Shown: positions 44,773-54,075 of the stretch, piece after piece | How the letters are laid out: every line of letters begins with the position of its first letter | How positions within the stretch are numbered: position 1 is the stretch's first letter | NCBI RefSeq assembly: GCF_002000055.1 | Contig: NZ_MVBD01000011.1 | Span: 61,610 to 125,609, forward strand | Direction of reading: 5' to 3' | Origin: Marinicella sediminis | GTDB taxonomy: Bacteria; Pseudomonadota; Gammaproteobacteria; Xanthomonadales; Marinicellaceae | DNA length: 64,000 nucleotides | Translations under genes and position numbers: made by a program | Notes under the pieces: generated by a model | The model's database searches: none | The model's input: only the letters and a program-made list of their open reading frames with translations | Told to the model about the DNA's origin: nothing

Positions 44773-46875
44773 TCAGCCAACAAACGGGGTATTATCCTTG
44801 GCGTGTTTGACCAATAAGTCAGCAGGCTCAAAACGTTTACCGTGCTGCTCATTCAAAGACTGCAGGATTTTGAGAATCTCATCAGCTCCCTGATGGTCAA
44901 TGTAGCTGAATGGGCCGCCAGTAAACGGCGGGAAGCCAAGGCCCAGTATGGCAGCCAAATCACCATCGCTGGCGGTAAACAAGATGCCTTCCTCCAGACA
45001 ACGAACACACTCATTCACGAAGGACAGGCCAATTCTGTGCTGAATGGTCTGTTTGGCCATGGGTTTGCGTTCCTCGCCACCAAAAAAACGATAAATGTCT
45101 TTGTTAACGGATTTCCGGCCTTTTTTCGGATAGGTGTAGAAGCCTTTACCTGCTTTGCGCCCATACAATTTGGCATCAGCCAGTTTTTGTACTGTGTCAT
45201 CCTGTTCGATACCGCGTTCAGTGAACATGTCGCCCAGCGCGCCCCTGGCAATGTGCGCACCTACATCGATGCCTACTTCATCCATCAGTGCCAACGGACC
45301 AACAGGGAATCCCCAGTCTTTCATGGCATTGTCCACCTGTTCAATTTCAGCCCCGTCATGAAGTACCTTGATGGCTTCGTGGGTCAGAGCTGAGAGAACA
45401 CGGGTGGTAAAGAATCCTGGTCCATCTTTAACAACGACCACAGTTTTGCCTTGTTTAATTCCGACGTTGGTCGCCATCTGTCTGGCTTTTTTGGAGGTTT
45501 TGTCAGTGACAATCAATTCCAGCAAAGGCATTTTGGGTACTGGAGAGAAGTAATGCATGCCCACGACATTTTGAGGGTGGGCGGCATTGGCAGTGATGTG
45601 TTCCAGAGGCAGTGAGGAAGTGTTGGTGGCAAAAATGGTGCTTTTTTTGCATCGTTTTTCCACGTCGGCTAATATCCGTTGTTTTAACTCGATGTCTTCA
45701 AACACAGCTTCAATGATCAGATCTGAGGCATTCAGATCCTCATCATTGATGGTGGTTTTCACCCGTGACATCAGTCGGTCACGTTCCACGGCGCCCATGG
45801 CTTTTTTCTTGACCAGCTTGCTGAAATCAGACCAGATGGTTTTTAAAGCGGCGGCCAGACCTTCGTGAGAAATGTCCTTGAGCACCACGTCATATCCATT
45901 TTTGATGGATACTTCAGTGATGCCAGCACCCATAAAGCCCGCACCAATCATGGCCAGGCTGTCAACATTTTCGGTTTTGGTGTTGTTTTTGAGTTTTTTG
46001 TTTTCCTGCATGGCCATGAACAGATTGATCAGGCTCTTTGATGCCTGAGTGGCGTGCAATTCGCCAAAACCAATTGCTTCGGCTTCCAGGCCTGCTTCCA
46101 GACCGTGTTCCAGGCCGGTTTCCACACAGTCCAGAATTTTCAAAGGAGCCGGGTAATTGCCACGGGTTTTACGCATCACAGTCTCGCGGGCTTTTTTCAA
46201 TACATAGTTTCGACCCGCTGAGGTGTTCAGGGCTTTGTCTATCAGGCTCAATTTCTTGTTCTTGCGCTTGATTGGTCTGGCTGCCACTTGCAGCGCAGCC
46301 TGATGCAATCCTTCTTTGTGCACCAGTGAGTCAACCAAGCCTGATTTTTTGGCGCTGAAAGGGTAGATGTTTTTGCCGGTCAGTAAAGCATCCAGGGCAT
46401 AGCGCAGATTGGTTAATCTGACCAGTCGTTGAGTGCCGCCGCCACCTGGCAGTAAGCCGATTTTCATTTCTGGTAAGCCCAGCACTGTTTTTTTGTCGGT
46501 GGTGGCAATCCGATAGTGACAAGCCATGGCCACTTCCAGGCCACCGCCCAGACAAGCACCATTGATGGCTGCGATCACAGGTTTTTTTAACCTGGACAGC
46601 CGCAACAGTATTTTGTTGCCTTCCCGTGATAGGTTTTCCACTTCCTTGGAGTCTTCAATGGCCATGAGGTCTTTGATGTCAGCACCGGCAATGAAGCAAT
46701 TGTCTTTCCTGGAAATCAGTACGGCAGCTTTGATTTCGCTGTCACTTTCTATGTCATCCAGCAGTTGGCTGAAGTGATCGAGCATCTTAACCGACAGGGT
46801 GTTTACTTCGGATCCTTTTTGGTCCATCCAGATGGTGGCGATGTTGTTGTCTTTGGTGAGCGTAAAGTTTGCCAT
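44773..46875 (-). CDS. fadJ: Fatty oxidation complex alpha subunit, FadJ type
   Basis: A 700-residue enzyme in the order enoyl-CoA hydratase then 3-hydroxyacyl-CoA dehydrogenase. Hydratase motifs are FIAGADIKDL and AINGACLGGGLEVAMACHYRI with the catalytic glutamates in LPEMKIGLLPGGGGTQRL; the dehydrogenase NAD site is LAMIGAGFMGAGITEV and its histidine is in GMHYFSPVPKMPLLE. The start at 46875 (MANFTLTKDNN) follows AGGATAA; the longer frame would run into fadI. It lies five bases after fadI, giving the FadIJ arrangement. It is the opposite domain order to the 20.6-kb enzyme, so the two systems are not recent duplicates. Confidence 0.93.
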   Translation of the reverse strand: MANFTLTKDNNIATIWMDQKGSEVNTLSVKMLDHFSQLLDDIESDSEIKAAVLISRKDNCFIAGADIKDLMAIEDSKEVENLSREGNKILLRLSRLKKPVIAAINGACLGGGLEVAMACHYRIATTDKKTVLGLPEMKIGLLPGGGGTQRLVRLTNLRYALDALLTGKNIYPFSAKKSGLVDSLVHKEGLHQAALQVAARPIKRKNKKLSLIDKALNTSAGRNYVLKKARETVMRKTRGNYPAPLKILDCVETGLEHGLEAGLEAEAIGFGELHATQASKSLINLFMAMQENKKLKNNTKTENVDSLAMIGAGFMGAGITEVSIKNGYDVVLKDISHEGLAAALKTIWSDFSKLVKKKAMGAVERDRLMSRVKTTINDEDLNASDLIIEAVFEDIELKQRILADVEKRCKKSTIFATNTSSLPLEHITANAAHPQNVVGMHYFSPVPKMPLLELIVTDKTSKKARQMATNVGIKQGKTVVVVKDGPGFFTTRVLSALTHEAIKVLHDGAEIEQVDNAMKDWGFPVGPLALMDEVGIDVGAHIARGALGDMFTERGIEQDDTVQKLADAKLYGRKAGKGFYTYPKKGRKSVNKDIYRFFGGEERKPMAKQTIQHRIGLSFVNECVRCLEEGILFTASDGDLAAILGLGFPPFTGGPFSYIDHQGADEILKILQSLNEQHGKRFEPADLLVKHAKDNTPFVG

Positions 46876-46880
46876 GATGA

Positions 46881-48176
46881 TTATCCTATTCTCTTCAGTA
46901 AGATTGATGAACCCAGTCCGCCTGCTGCACAAGCGCTGATCAGCGCGTATTTACCTTTTTCCTGTACCAGTCTTCTTGTGGCGCTGGTCAACAGCCGTGA
47001 GCCGGTGGCTCCAAACGGGTGTCCCAGCGACAAAGAGCCACCTTGTGTATTGACCTTGTCCATCGGAATGGTGCCAAAAGCACCATTCAGGCCCAGGTTG
47101 TCTTTACAGAAGGTTTCGTCTTCCAGGGCCGCCAGGTTGGCCAGTACCTGTCCGGCAAATGCTTCATGTATTTCAAAAACATCAATGTCTGCGATTGTCA
47201 ATCCGGCTTCGTTCAGTAATTGAGGCATGGTGTATGCAGGTCCGAGCAATAATTCACCTTGAGGGTTCTGGCCAGAAAAAGCAAAACCTTCGATCACCAC
47301 CTGAGGTTTCAATTTTCGGGATTTGGCTTCATCCAGATCCATCAGCAAACTCACTGCCGCGCCATCGGTAATGGGTGAGGCATTCCCAGCAGTGATGGTG
47401 CCATGTGGCCGAACAAAAGCCGGCCTCAGGGTGCTCAGTTTTTCCAGTGATGAATTGGCATAGAAGGTGTCATCTTGTTTAACCACATCAAATGTGGGAG
47501 GAATGGGTAGAGGACAGACTTCCTGATCAAATTCACCGGCTTCCCAGGCTGCTGCTGCGTTTTGATGAGAACGCAAGGCAAATTCGTCTTGTTGTTTTCG
47601 GCTGATACCAAATTTGGCGGCCAGCTGATCGGCGTCCGCGCCCATGGTCAGTCCTGTGGAAAACTCAGCAATGGCAGGTGCTTCAGGAGCCAGTGAATTG
47701 AATTTGAAGTCTTTAAAGACTTGCCAGAAACCTTTGATGCCTTTGGCTTTTTGTGCCTGGAGGAGGGTTTTCTTTAGTTTGTGTGTGATTCGGACCGGGG
47801 CATCTGATGATGATTCCACGCCGCCAGCCAGGGCTATTTTAGCTGAACCTGACTGAATCGCAATGGCGCTGTTGGTGATGGCGACATTGGCGGAAATACA
47901 GGCCATGGTTACTGAGTAAGCAGGAGTGTTCAGATTCAGTCCAGCTCCAATCATAGATTCTCGGGCGATGTTGGACGTTGATGCGTTCTGTATCACAGTA
48001 CCCATGGTCACCAGGTCACATTCATCCTGTAAAAAAGGATAACGGTGTTTGATGTTATTGATGGCCTCTCTGGCCAGATCATAGGCTTTGAGGTCCTGGG
48101 CTTTGCCAGTTGGGGCTTTCATGAACGGTGTTCTTAAGCCGTCAATCACAGCGACTTTGGAGTCTTTGAAAATCAT
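46881..48176 (-). CDS. fadI: Acetyl-CoA acyltransferase, FadI type
   Basis: A 431-residue thiolase. The acyl Cys is in VTMACISANVAITNSA near residue 90, HEAFAGQVLANLAALEDE and GHPFGATGSRLL provide the catalytic histidines and CAAGGLGSSILL the C-terminal Cys. The length (about 430) and the pairing with a FadJ-type enzyme favour FadI over FadA. It is first in its operon, behind the palindrome-containing promoter at 48208-48236. Confidence 0.92.
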   Translation of the reverse strand: MIFKDSKVAVIDGLRTPFMKAPTGKAQDLKAYDLAREAINNIKHRYPFLQDECDLVTMGTVIQNASTSNIARESMIGAGLNLNTPAYSVTMACISANVAITNSAIAIQSGSAKIALAGGVESSSDAPVRITHKLKKTLLQAQKAKGIKGFWQVFKDFKFNSLAPEAPAIAEFSTGLTMGADADQLAAKFGISRKQQDEFALRSHQNAAAAWEAGEFDQEVCPLPIPPTFDVVKQDDTFYANSSLEKLSTLRPAFVRPHGTITAGNASPITDGAAVSLLMDLDEAKSRKLKPQVVIEGFAFSGQNPQGELLLGPAYTMPQLLNEAGLTIADIDVFEIHEAFAGQVLANLAALEDETFCKDNLGLNGAFGTIPMDKVNTQGGSLSLGHPFGATGSRLLTSATRRLVQEKGKYALISACAAGGLGSSILLKRIG

Positions 48177-48207
48177 AAGTATTCAGTCGATAAAAAGGAT
48201 GTTTTTA

Positions 48208-48236
48208 ATTGTCACCATACGCATGCGTATTGTCAA
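48208..48236 (-). promoter_or_regulatory. fadI promoter with a perfect 14-bp palindrome in the spacer
   Basis: On the minus strand TTGACA (48231-48236), a 17-nt spacer and GACAAT (48208-48213), 32 bp before the fadI ATG. The spacer contains ATACGCATGCGTAT (48217-48230), a perfect palindrome touching the -35 box and three bases short of the -10 box, in the position of a repressor operator. It does not match the PsrA-like site of the other operon. The rest of 48237-48528 has no gene or clear element. Confidence 0.7.
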
Positions 48237-48528
48237 GGGGTAACCCATATTCAGGACGCTAAGTCATCTATTTTAACAAATGACAGCCTGTCATTCGTGG
48301 TTCTTAAGTCATGGAGTTCGATACAGACATGTTCTGAACTCTTGATTCAATGCGTCAAGCAGAGTCAGTCATCAGCAAATACTTTGCAGCGTGAGCAATC
48401 ACCAGAGAGTTAAAGCCAACATGGCAGCATATTGGCTTCAGGTAATGGTTTTTGTTTGTTCCGATAGAAATGTTAATGCAACAAAGCCTGGCAGATGCCA
48501 GGCTTTGCGGTGGGTTGTGGATACAGCT

Positions 48529-49788
48529 TTATTGAGTCAGGATGGTGACATTCAACTCTGACTGTGCCCGTTGTACCGGGGTAAACACAGACGTGCTGCC
48601 GTTGGAGCCACTGTGCACGCCCCAGGCCACCGTACCCCACGACCAAGGACCGCCGCTGTCTCCACCAATGGAGTCATCACCGGAAACCCGTACCAGATTG
48701 CTGACGGTTACCCCATCGGTGAAGGTGGTGGTGACCCCGGTGGCAATCACATCATGATTACAGCTGCGAACATTGTCCGAACGGCCGTATTCACATACTG
48801 ATTGGCCTGGTAACATCAGGATGGTCCATTTGATACCAGTGACATCTCTGACTTCATCTTCGCGGGCATAATATTCTGCGACCTCAGAGTGACTGGTGGT
48901 GTGATATTCCACATCACCGTTGCCACGTTCCTGAGAACGAAATGTCATGGTCGGGTCTGAAGTGGTGTAGTGGTGGTCCAAACCATTTAGCCCCGTACAG
49001 TGTGCTGCCGTGATGATGCCGTTTCCGTTGGGGCCGGAAACAGCCCAGCCACTGGTGCATTCTTTACCACCATCATCAGTCAGCCATTCACCACCACGTG
49101 CATAGTCAAAATCATAAATCTCACCTTCTCCAATGATGACCTCATAGTCAATGTCATTGATCGAAAGACTTTTTGCCAATCTGTTGTCGTCCATATCCAG
49201 GCCATTGAAGCCAGCCGACAAAGTATCAGACAAATCCGTCAATGACATGGCTTTTGCAGCCCTGCTGGTTTTCATTTCCAGTTTGATCTGTCCGCTTTGC
49301 TGATCAAAGTAAGTGAGGAAGTTGCTGTGGTTATTGGCTCGCAAGAGTTTTGACAAAAGTGCAGCGCGTTCTTGTTGTTCCTGCATGCTGTAGCTGCCAC
49401 CTCCAAACAAGTTTACATTGGCAGGTGCTTGAATGGCAGGTGCTTTGCCTACAAACTGAATGTGGGCATCCTGATAGGGTGCAGGTTCCAGCCAGACGCG
49501 GGCGATTTGATTGGGATATTTCTCCAAAAGCTCGGCGAAATAGCTGGCGAACTGATCCTGGAACGCCAATGCCTGGCGTACATCTTTGATGTTGACTCCA
49601 CGTTCTTTTGCCAGTAAGCGAGTGTCTTCAAAAACCGCCATGTCATTGGATATGCGGGTGGCGGCATCATGCAGGTGGGCTTCGTCTGCCAAGCCTGCAC
49701 CTGACAATAATGTCAGACTGAGTGCCAGTCTTAAATGATGGCGGATGATTGAACGTTGCTGGGTTTGTTCTAAATGATTGCGTTTCAT
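48529..49788 (-). CDS. Secreted S1-family protease with propeptide (alpha-lytic/streptogrisin-like)
   Basis: A 419-residue preproprotease. The start at 49788 (GGGAGAAAAGAC before it) gives a signal ending LLSGAGLADE. A pro-region of about 170 residues (AKERGVNIKDVRQALAFQDQF...) resembles those that help fold alpha-lytic-type enzymes. The protease part, about 225-419, has GWAVSGPNGNGIITAAHC (His), an Asp in the VEYHTTSH/EDEVRD region that I cannot fix, and SIGGDSGGPWSWG (Ser). It ends NVTILTQ and lacks the IFxxxFD tail. It is likely exported and self-processed; it stands alone. Confidence 0.88.
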   Translation of the reverse strand: MKRNHLEQTQQRSIIRHHLRLALSLTLLSGAGLADEAHLHDAATRISNDMAVFEDTRLLAKERGVNIKDVRQALAFQDQFASYFAELLEKYPNQIARVWLEPAPYQDAHIQFVGKAPAIQAPANVNLFGGGSYSMQEQQERAALLSKLLRANNHSNFLTYFDQQSGQIKLEMKTSRAAKAMSLTDLSDTLSAGFNGLDMDDNRLAKSLSINDIDYEVIIGEGEIYDFDYARGGEWLTDDGGKECTSGWAVSGPNGNGIITAAHCTGLNGLDHHYTTSDPTMTFRSQERGNGDVEYHTTSHSEVAEYYAREDEVRDVTGIKWTILMLPGQSVCEYGRSDNVRSCNHDVIATGVTTTFTDGVTVSNLVRVSGDDSIGGDSGGPWSWGTVAWGVHSGSNGSTSVFTPVQRAQSELNVTILTQ

Positions 49789-50022
49789 GTCTTTTCTCCC
49801 TTTGTTAATAATAATAGAATACAGATATACTGTGATGCACATATTATGATTTTGTTGGAGATGATTGAATAGCGGATTGACCATTGTGTTGTGTGAAAAT
49901 GACAGTGCTTATGTCGTCATTTTCTGACAACAGCAGATGATGTCAGGACGTTTTTGTGCCTACCTGAGTGTTAGGGATAATCAGAGTGAGTGGGTAAAAA
50001 GTGTTGTATATCAATATTTTAA

Positions 50023-50052
50023 TTGACCCGTCATGGCATTCTCAACTACAAT
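50023..50052 (+). promoter_or_regulatory. Promoter of the urate-oxidase-N-type gene
   Basis: TTGACC (50023-50028), an 18-nt spacer and TACAAT (50047-50052), 35 bp before the ATG. Confidence 0.7.
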
Positions 50053-50087
50053 GCTTTAACATTTTTTTAATAACAAGAGGAGGTAGC

Positions 50088-50729
50088 ATGGATAACGTTT
50101 GGGTGGATCTGTTGGCCCGTTGGGGGCACGGTTTGTTTGGCATCACATGGATTGGATTGCTGTATTATTTCAATTTCGTTCAAGGTGAATATTTCAAAGA
50201 AGCCGCTCAGGAAGCATTGCCTGATGTGAAAGCCAAGTTGGCCACTCGGGCACTGTGGTGGTTTCGTTGGGGTGCCATGATGACTTTTATCACCGGTGTT
50301 GTGTTGTTGGGTGTACTTGGAGCCTCCGTCAACGGCTGGATCTTGTTGGGTGCGTTGCTGGGTACCTTCATGATGCTCAATGTGTGGCTGGTCATCTGGC
50401 CCAACCAAAAAGTGGTTCTTGGCCTGACCTCAGGTGATGTGGCCTCATGTGCCGCCAAGGCAGGTTTGGCTTCGCGAACCAATACTTTATTTTCAGCACC
50501 CATGTTGTTTTGTATGCTGGCATCCAAGCATGGTGCCGCGGTGGCGGCCGGAATGATTCCAGTGACCAGTGGCTGGTCTAACGGCTTATTGGCAGCACTG
50601 GCGTTGGCAGTGGTGATAGAACTCAACGCATTGTTTGGCAAAATGGGTCCAATGGCCAGTGTCAAAGGTGTGATCCATTTGTCACTGGTACTTACTGCGG
50701 TGATGGTGGGATTGGTGGTTTACCTCTGA
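50088..50729 (+). CDS. Membrane protein, urate oxidase N-terminal (PuuD-like, PF06181) family
   Basis: A 213-residue inner-membrane protein starting MDNVWVDLLARWGHGLFGITWIG (span), with AGAGGAGG before the ATG. About six helices are predicted, with WWFRWGAMMTFITG, WLVIWPNQKVVLGL and LFSAPMLFCMLASKHG as conserved-looking pieces, which resemble PF06181. True PuuD urate dehydrogenases carry an extra cytochrome c domain with CxxCH; it is absent here, so uricase activity is not implied. This family is often mislabelled as antitermination protein NusG. The role is unknown. A terminator follows. Confidence 0.78.
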   Translation: MDNVWVDLLARWGHGLFGITWIGLLYYFNFVQGEYFKEAAQEALPDVKAKLATRALWWFRWGAMMTFITGVVLLGVLGASVNGWILLGALLGTFMMLNVWLVIWPNQKVVLGLTSGDVASCAAKAGLASRTNTLFSAPMLFCMLASKHGAAVAAGMIPVTSGWSNGLLAALALAVVIELNALFGKMGPMASVKGVIHLSLVLTAVMVGLVVYL

Positions 50730-50758
50730 CATCACAATGCCCGCAAGGGTGATTTCAT

Positions 50759-50795
50759 GCCTGTCAGGTGCGTTTTTTGCCTGACAGGCTTTTTT
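50759..50795 (+). terminator. Intrinsic terminator
   Basis: GCCTGTCAGG, 11-nt loop, CCTGACAGGC and T6, 30 bp after the membrane-protein stop. Confidence 0.95.
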
Positions 50796-50897
50796 CGGTT
50801 GAAAAGCAAAAAAATAGCCCAATATCTCACGAATTCCTTAACTCTGGGGCACTTTTATAGTAAGATGCGCGCACTTTAAGGTTTAGTCAGGTTTTAG

Positions 50898-50978
50898 AGA
50901 GACTTTTGTCTAAAGAGTTGAATCATTTCAAGCAGTGAATGTTGATTGGTTTCAGCCACTTAGCCAAAGGTCTCTTTA
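50898..50978 (+). promoter_or_regulatory. Structured leader of the EF-G2 gene
   Basis: The sequence before fusA has a TATAGT-type -10 (about 50857) and then a leader of about 170 nt. AGAGACTTTTG (50898-50908) can pair with CAAAGGTCTCT (50965-50975), while a local hairpin AGAC-TTTT-GTCT (50900-50911) or TAAAGAG/CTCTTTA (50911-50917 with 50972-50978) would compete. Such exclusive pairings suggest a regulated leader. Nothing else is coded in 50796-51037. Confidence 0.45.
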
Positions 50979-51037
50979 ACGTATAACAGACCAGTTTATT
51001 AACTTTATCCCTGTGATAAAAACGCAAGATTAATGTC

Positions 51038-53125
51038 ATGACAGATTTAGCAAAATACAGAAATATTGGTATCTTTGCTCACGTGGATGCGGGTAAGACC
51101 ACCACCACTGAGCGGATTCTTAAGTTAACCGGTAAAATCCACAAGTTGGGTGAGGTTCACGATGGTGAGTCAACCATGGACTTTATGGATCAGGAAGCAG
51201 AACGTGGTATCACCATTCAATCTGCGGCGACTACATGTTTCTGGAAGGATCACCGTTTCAACATCATTGATACCCCGGGCCACGTAGACTTCACTGTTGA
51301 AGTATACCGTTCCCTGAAGGTACTTGATGGTGGTGTGGGTGTGTTTTGTGGATCTGGTGGTGTAGAGCCGCAATCAGAAACCAACTGGCGTTATGCCAAC
51401 GAATCCGGTGTAGCCCGTTTGATCTTTGTCAATAAATTGGACCGCATGGGTGCTGATTTTTACCGGGTTGTTGGTCAGGTAGAAAAAGTCCTGGGCGCAA
51501 ATCCTCTGGTCATGACACTGCCCATTGGTATCGAAGATGATTTCGTTGGTGTGGTAGATGTATTGAGCAAGAAAGCCTGGGTATGGGATGACACTGGTCA
51601 ACCTGAGAATTATGAAATCCAGGACGTGCCTGCTGACATGGTTGATAAAGTGGAAAAATACCACGAGCAACTGATCGAAACTGCCGTAGAGCAGGATGAT
51701 GACCTGATGATGGCTTACATGGAAGGCGAAGAAGTGTCAATGGAAGACATCAAGCGATGTATCCGTAAAGGTACCCGTGACTTGGCATTTTTCCCGACTT
51801 ACTGTGGTTCGGCTTTCAAAAACAAAGGCATGCAATTGATTCTGGATGCGGTTGTGGATTACCTGCCAAGCCCTGTTGAAGTTGATCCTCAGGATTTAAC
51901 AGATGAAGAAACGGGTGAGCCAACAGGAGAGAAAGCCATTGTTTCTATTGATGAGCCATTCCGCGCCCTGGCGTTTAAAATCATGGATGACCGTTTTGGT
52001 GCTTTGACCTTTATCCGGGTTTACTCAGGTAAAATCAACAAAGGTGATACCGTGTTGAATGCCGCCACTGGTAAAACCGAGCGAATCGGTCGTATGGTGG
52101 AAATGCATGCTGATGACCGCAATGAGCTGGATTCAGCGCAGGCTGGTGATATCCTGGCTGTGGTTGGTATGAAAAATGTACAAACCGGTCACACGCTGTG
52201 TGATGTGAAACATCCTTGTACCCTGGAGCCTATGATTTTCCCTGATCCTGTGATCTCGATTGCTGTGGCTCCTAAAGACAAAGGTGCTTCTGAAAAAATG
52301 GGCAACGCGCTGGGTAAAATGATTGCAGAAGACCCATCTTTCCAGGTGGAAACAGATGAAGATTCAGGTGAAACCATTCTGAAAGGCATGGGTGAATTGC
52401 ATCTTGACATCAAAGTGGACATCCTGCATCGTACTTTTGGTGTTGAATTGGAAGTTGGTCAGCCTCAGGTTGCATACCGTGAGTCCATCACTGCGCCCAT
52501 CACTGACTCATATACCCATAAGAAACAATCGGGTGGTTCCGGTCAGTTTGGTAAGATTGATTACACCATTGAGCCAGGTGAAGTGGGTTCAGGTTATGAG
52601 TTCGAATCGACGGTAACCGGTGGTAACGTACCTAAGGAATACTGGGCGGCGATTGAGAAAGGTTTCCAAAGCATGCTGGAAGAAGGTCCATTGGCCGGGT
52701 ACCCGCTGCAAGACCTGAAATTCACCTTGCAAGATGGTCAGTACCATGCAGTGGATTCATCCACCATGGCGTTTGAAGCAGCTGCCAAGGGTGCTTATCG
52801 TCAATCTGTGAAGAAATGTTCGCCACAATTGATGGAGCCTATCATGAAAGTTGACGTGTTCACACCAGACGATCACGTGGGTGATGTGATTGGTGATCTG
52901 AACAGAAGACGTGGCATGATTAAATCTCAGGACCCAACTGCCACAGCTGTTCGCATCAAAGCGGATGTGCCGTTGTCAGAAATGTTTGGCTACATTGGTT
53001 CATTGCGTACGATGACATCTGGTCGTGGTCAGTTCTCAATGGAATTCTCGCACTACAGCGCGTGTCCAAACAACATCTCTGAAGAGGTGATTGCGGCAGC
53101 CAAAGCGAGAAAAGAAGCCAGTTAA
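51038..53125 (+). CDS. fusA: Elongation factor G, EF-G2 type
   Basis: A 695-residue translational GTPase. G1 is [13 protein letters not shown]2 lies in [16 protein letters not shown]3 is DTPGHVDFT and G4 NKLDRMGAD; domains II-V follow in the normal order ([19 protein letters not shown] by its core, and [12 protein letters not shown] near the end). It stands alone with its own leader and terminator rather than between rpsG and tufA, and closely resembles the standalone EF-G2 of Vibrio and relatives. A second fusA in the str operon is therefore expected elsewhere. EF-G2 proteins may specialise in translocation, recycling or stress; that cannot be settled here. Confidence 0.93.
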   Translation: MTDLAKYRNIGIFAHVDAGKTTTTERILKLTGKIHKLGEVHDGESTMDFMDQEAERGITIQSAATTCFWKDHRFNIIDTPGHVDFTVEVYRSLKVLDGGVGVFCGSGGVEPQSETNWRYANESGVARLIFVNKLDRMGADFYRVVGQVEKVLGANPLVMTLPIGIEDDFVGVVDVLSKKAWVWDDTGQPENYEIQDVPADMVDKVEKYHEQLIETAVEQDDDLMMAYMEGEEVSMEDIKRCIRKGTRDLAFFPTYCGSAFKNKGMQLILDAVVDYLPSPVEVDPQDLTDEETGEPTGEKAIVSIDEPFRALAFKIMDDRFGALTFIRVYSGKINKGDTVLNAATGKTERIGRMVEMHADDRNELDSAQAGDILAVVGMKNVQTGHTLCDVKHPCTLEPMIFPDPVISIAVAPKDKGASEKMGNALGKMIAEDPSFQVETDEDSGETILKGMGELHLDIKVDILHRTFGVELEVGQPQVAYRESITAPITDSYTHKKQSGGSGQFGKIDYTIEPGEVGSGYEFESTVTGGNVPKEYWAAIEKGFQSMLEEGPLAGYPLQDLKFTLQDGQYHAVDSSTMAFEAAAKGAYRQSVKKCSPQLMEPIMKVDVFTPDDHVGDVIGDLNRRRGMIKSQDPTATAVRIKADVPLSEMFGYIGSLRTMTSGRGQFSMEFSHYSACPNNISEEVIAAAKARKEAS

Positions 53126-53146
53126 ACGGCTGTTCAAGGTAAGATC

Positions 53147-53177
53147 AAAGGGCTGCCCAAGGGCGGCCCTTTTTTTT
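53147..53177 (+). terminator. Intrinsic terminator of the EF-G2 gene
   Basis: AAAGGGCTGCCC and GGGCGGCCCT with one G-T pair, minimal loop, then T7. Confidence 0.9.
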
Positions 53178-53198
53178 GCTGGTGCTTCACTCACTGTT

Positions 53199-53951
53199 TC
53201 ATTGGCTGCAGCTGGTTTCAAACTCACCTTTGAAATAACCATACAGTTCTGAGATCTCACCATTCGGATACAGAAAAAACATCACTTTAAATGGTGATGC
53301 AATGATGGCTGGATCGGTCTTATTGACATCGCACAATAAGGTCAGGTGAATTCGGATGCCGTGATATTCTTTGACCATTATTTCATTGAATGTGATTGAC
53401 AACAGTTCGAAGTGATCGGCAGACAATGGAAATCCTCCATAAATCAATTGACCACCTCTGGCCAGTCGGTTGATGTGGTTGCTGATTTGTTCAATGGGTG
53501 CCTGTGAAGGTATGAATTCATTATGAAACACAACTTCCAGATCAGTTGTGATGTGTTGGTTACTCATGTTTTGTCGGAGTTCGCTGCAAGGAGGCTGTGA
53601 TAACTCATATCCGGTATCAATGATTTCACCTGAGTGATCAAGGGTGATTTCAACAGATGACAGTGTAAACGCATCATCAGCCGATTCTTCAGCTGAGAAC
53701 TTAACCCCGCACCCGGCTGCCATGACGACAATCAGTTCATGCCTCATGTCACCAGGATACACAATGTTTTTAATTGATCTGATGCTTAGCTCAGACTCGC
53801 TGAATGCCCGGTTATTCACAACGATTTTGCCGTTTTCCAACAATTTCATCACGTGTGATTCAATGGCGGTATTATTGGGATGTTGGTATGTGATCAATGA
53901 GTTGTCTGCATCCGTATGCAAAGCCATCAGCATAATGATGAGTAGTGCCAC
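53199..53951 (-). CDS. Secreted hypothetical protein
   Basis: A 250-residue protein beginning with a short hydrophobic leader (MALLIIMLMALHTDA) that looks like a Sec signal. The start is a GTG at 53951 with AGGA eight bases before. The mature part is beta-rich with four cysteines (AAGCGVKF, QPPCSELR, TLLCDVNK, ETSCSQ), possibly two disulfides. I recognise no family and it lacks the IFxxxFD tail. It is convergent with the EF-G2 gene and divergent from dgt; the function is unknown. Confidence 0.7.
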   Translation of the reverse strand: MALLIIMLMALHTDADNSLITYQHPNNTAIESHVMKLLENGKIVVNNRAFSESELSIRSIKNIVYPGDMRHELIVVMAAGCGVKFSAEESADDAFTLSSVEITLDHSGEIIDTGYELSQPPCSELRQNMSNQHITTDLEVVFHNEFIPSQAPIEQISNHINRLARGGQLIYGGFPLSADHFELLSITFNEIMVKEYHGIRIHLTLLCDVNKTDPAIIASPFKVMFFLYPNGEISELYGYFKGEFETSCSQ

Positions 53952-54075
53952 AAAAGAGTCCTGTCAATGAAGTGAGCATTTAGTATAGTCTAACCGATGA
54001 TTAATCGTGAAAGAATGAATACAATACATTGAATGCCAATACACTCAATACAAGGCAAGTAAGCCACAGAGCCAC

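Noticed and set aside
50088..50729. NusG-type antitermination protein
   Set aside because: The product is a multi-helix membrane protein with no NGN or KOW domain.
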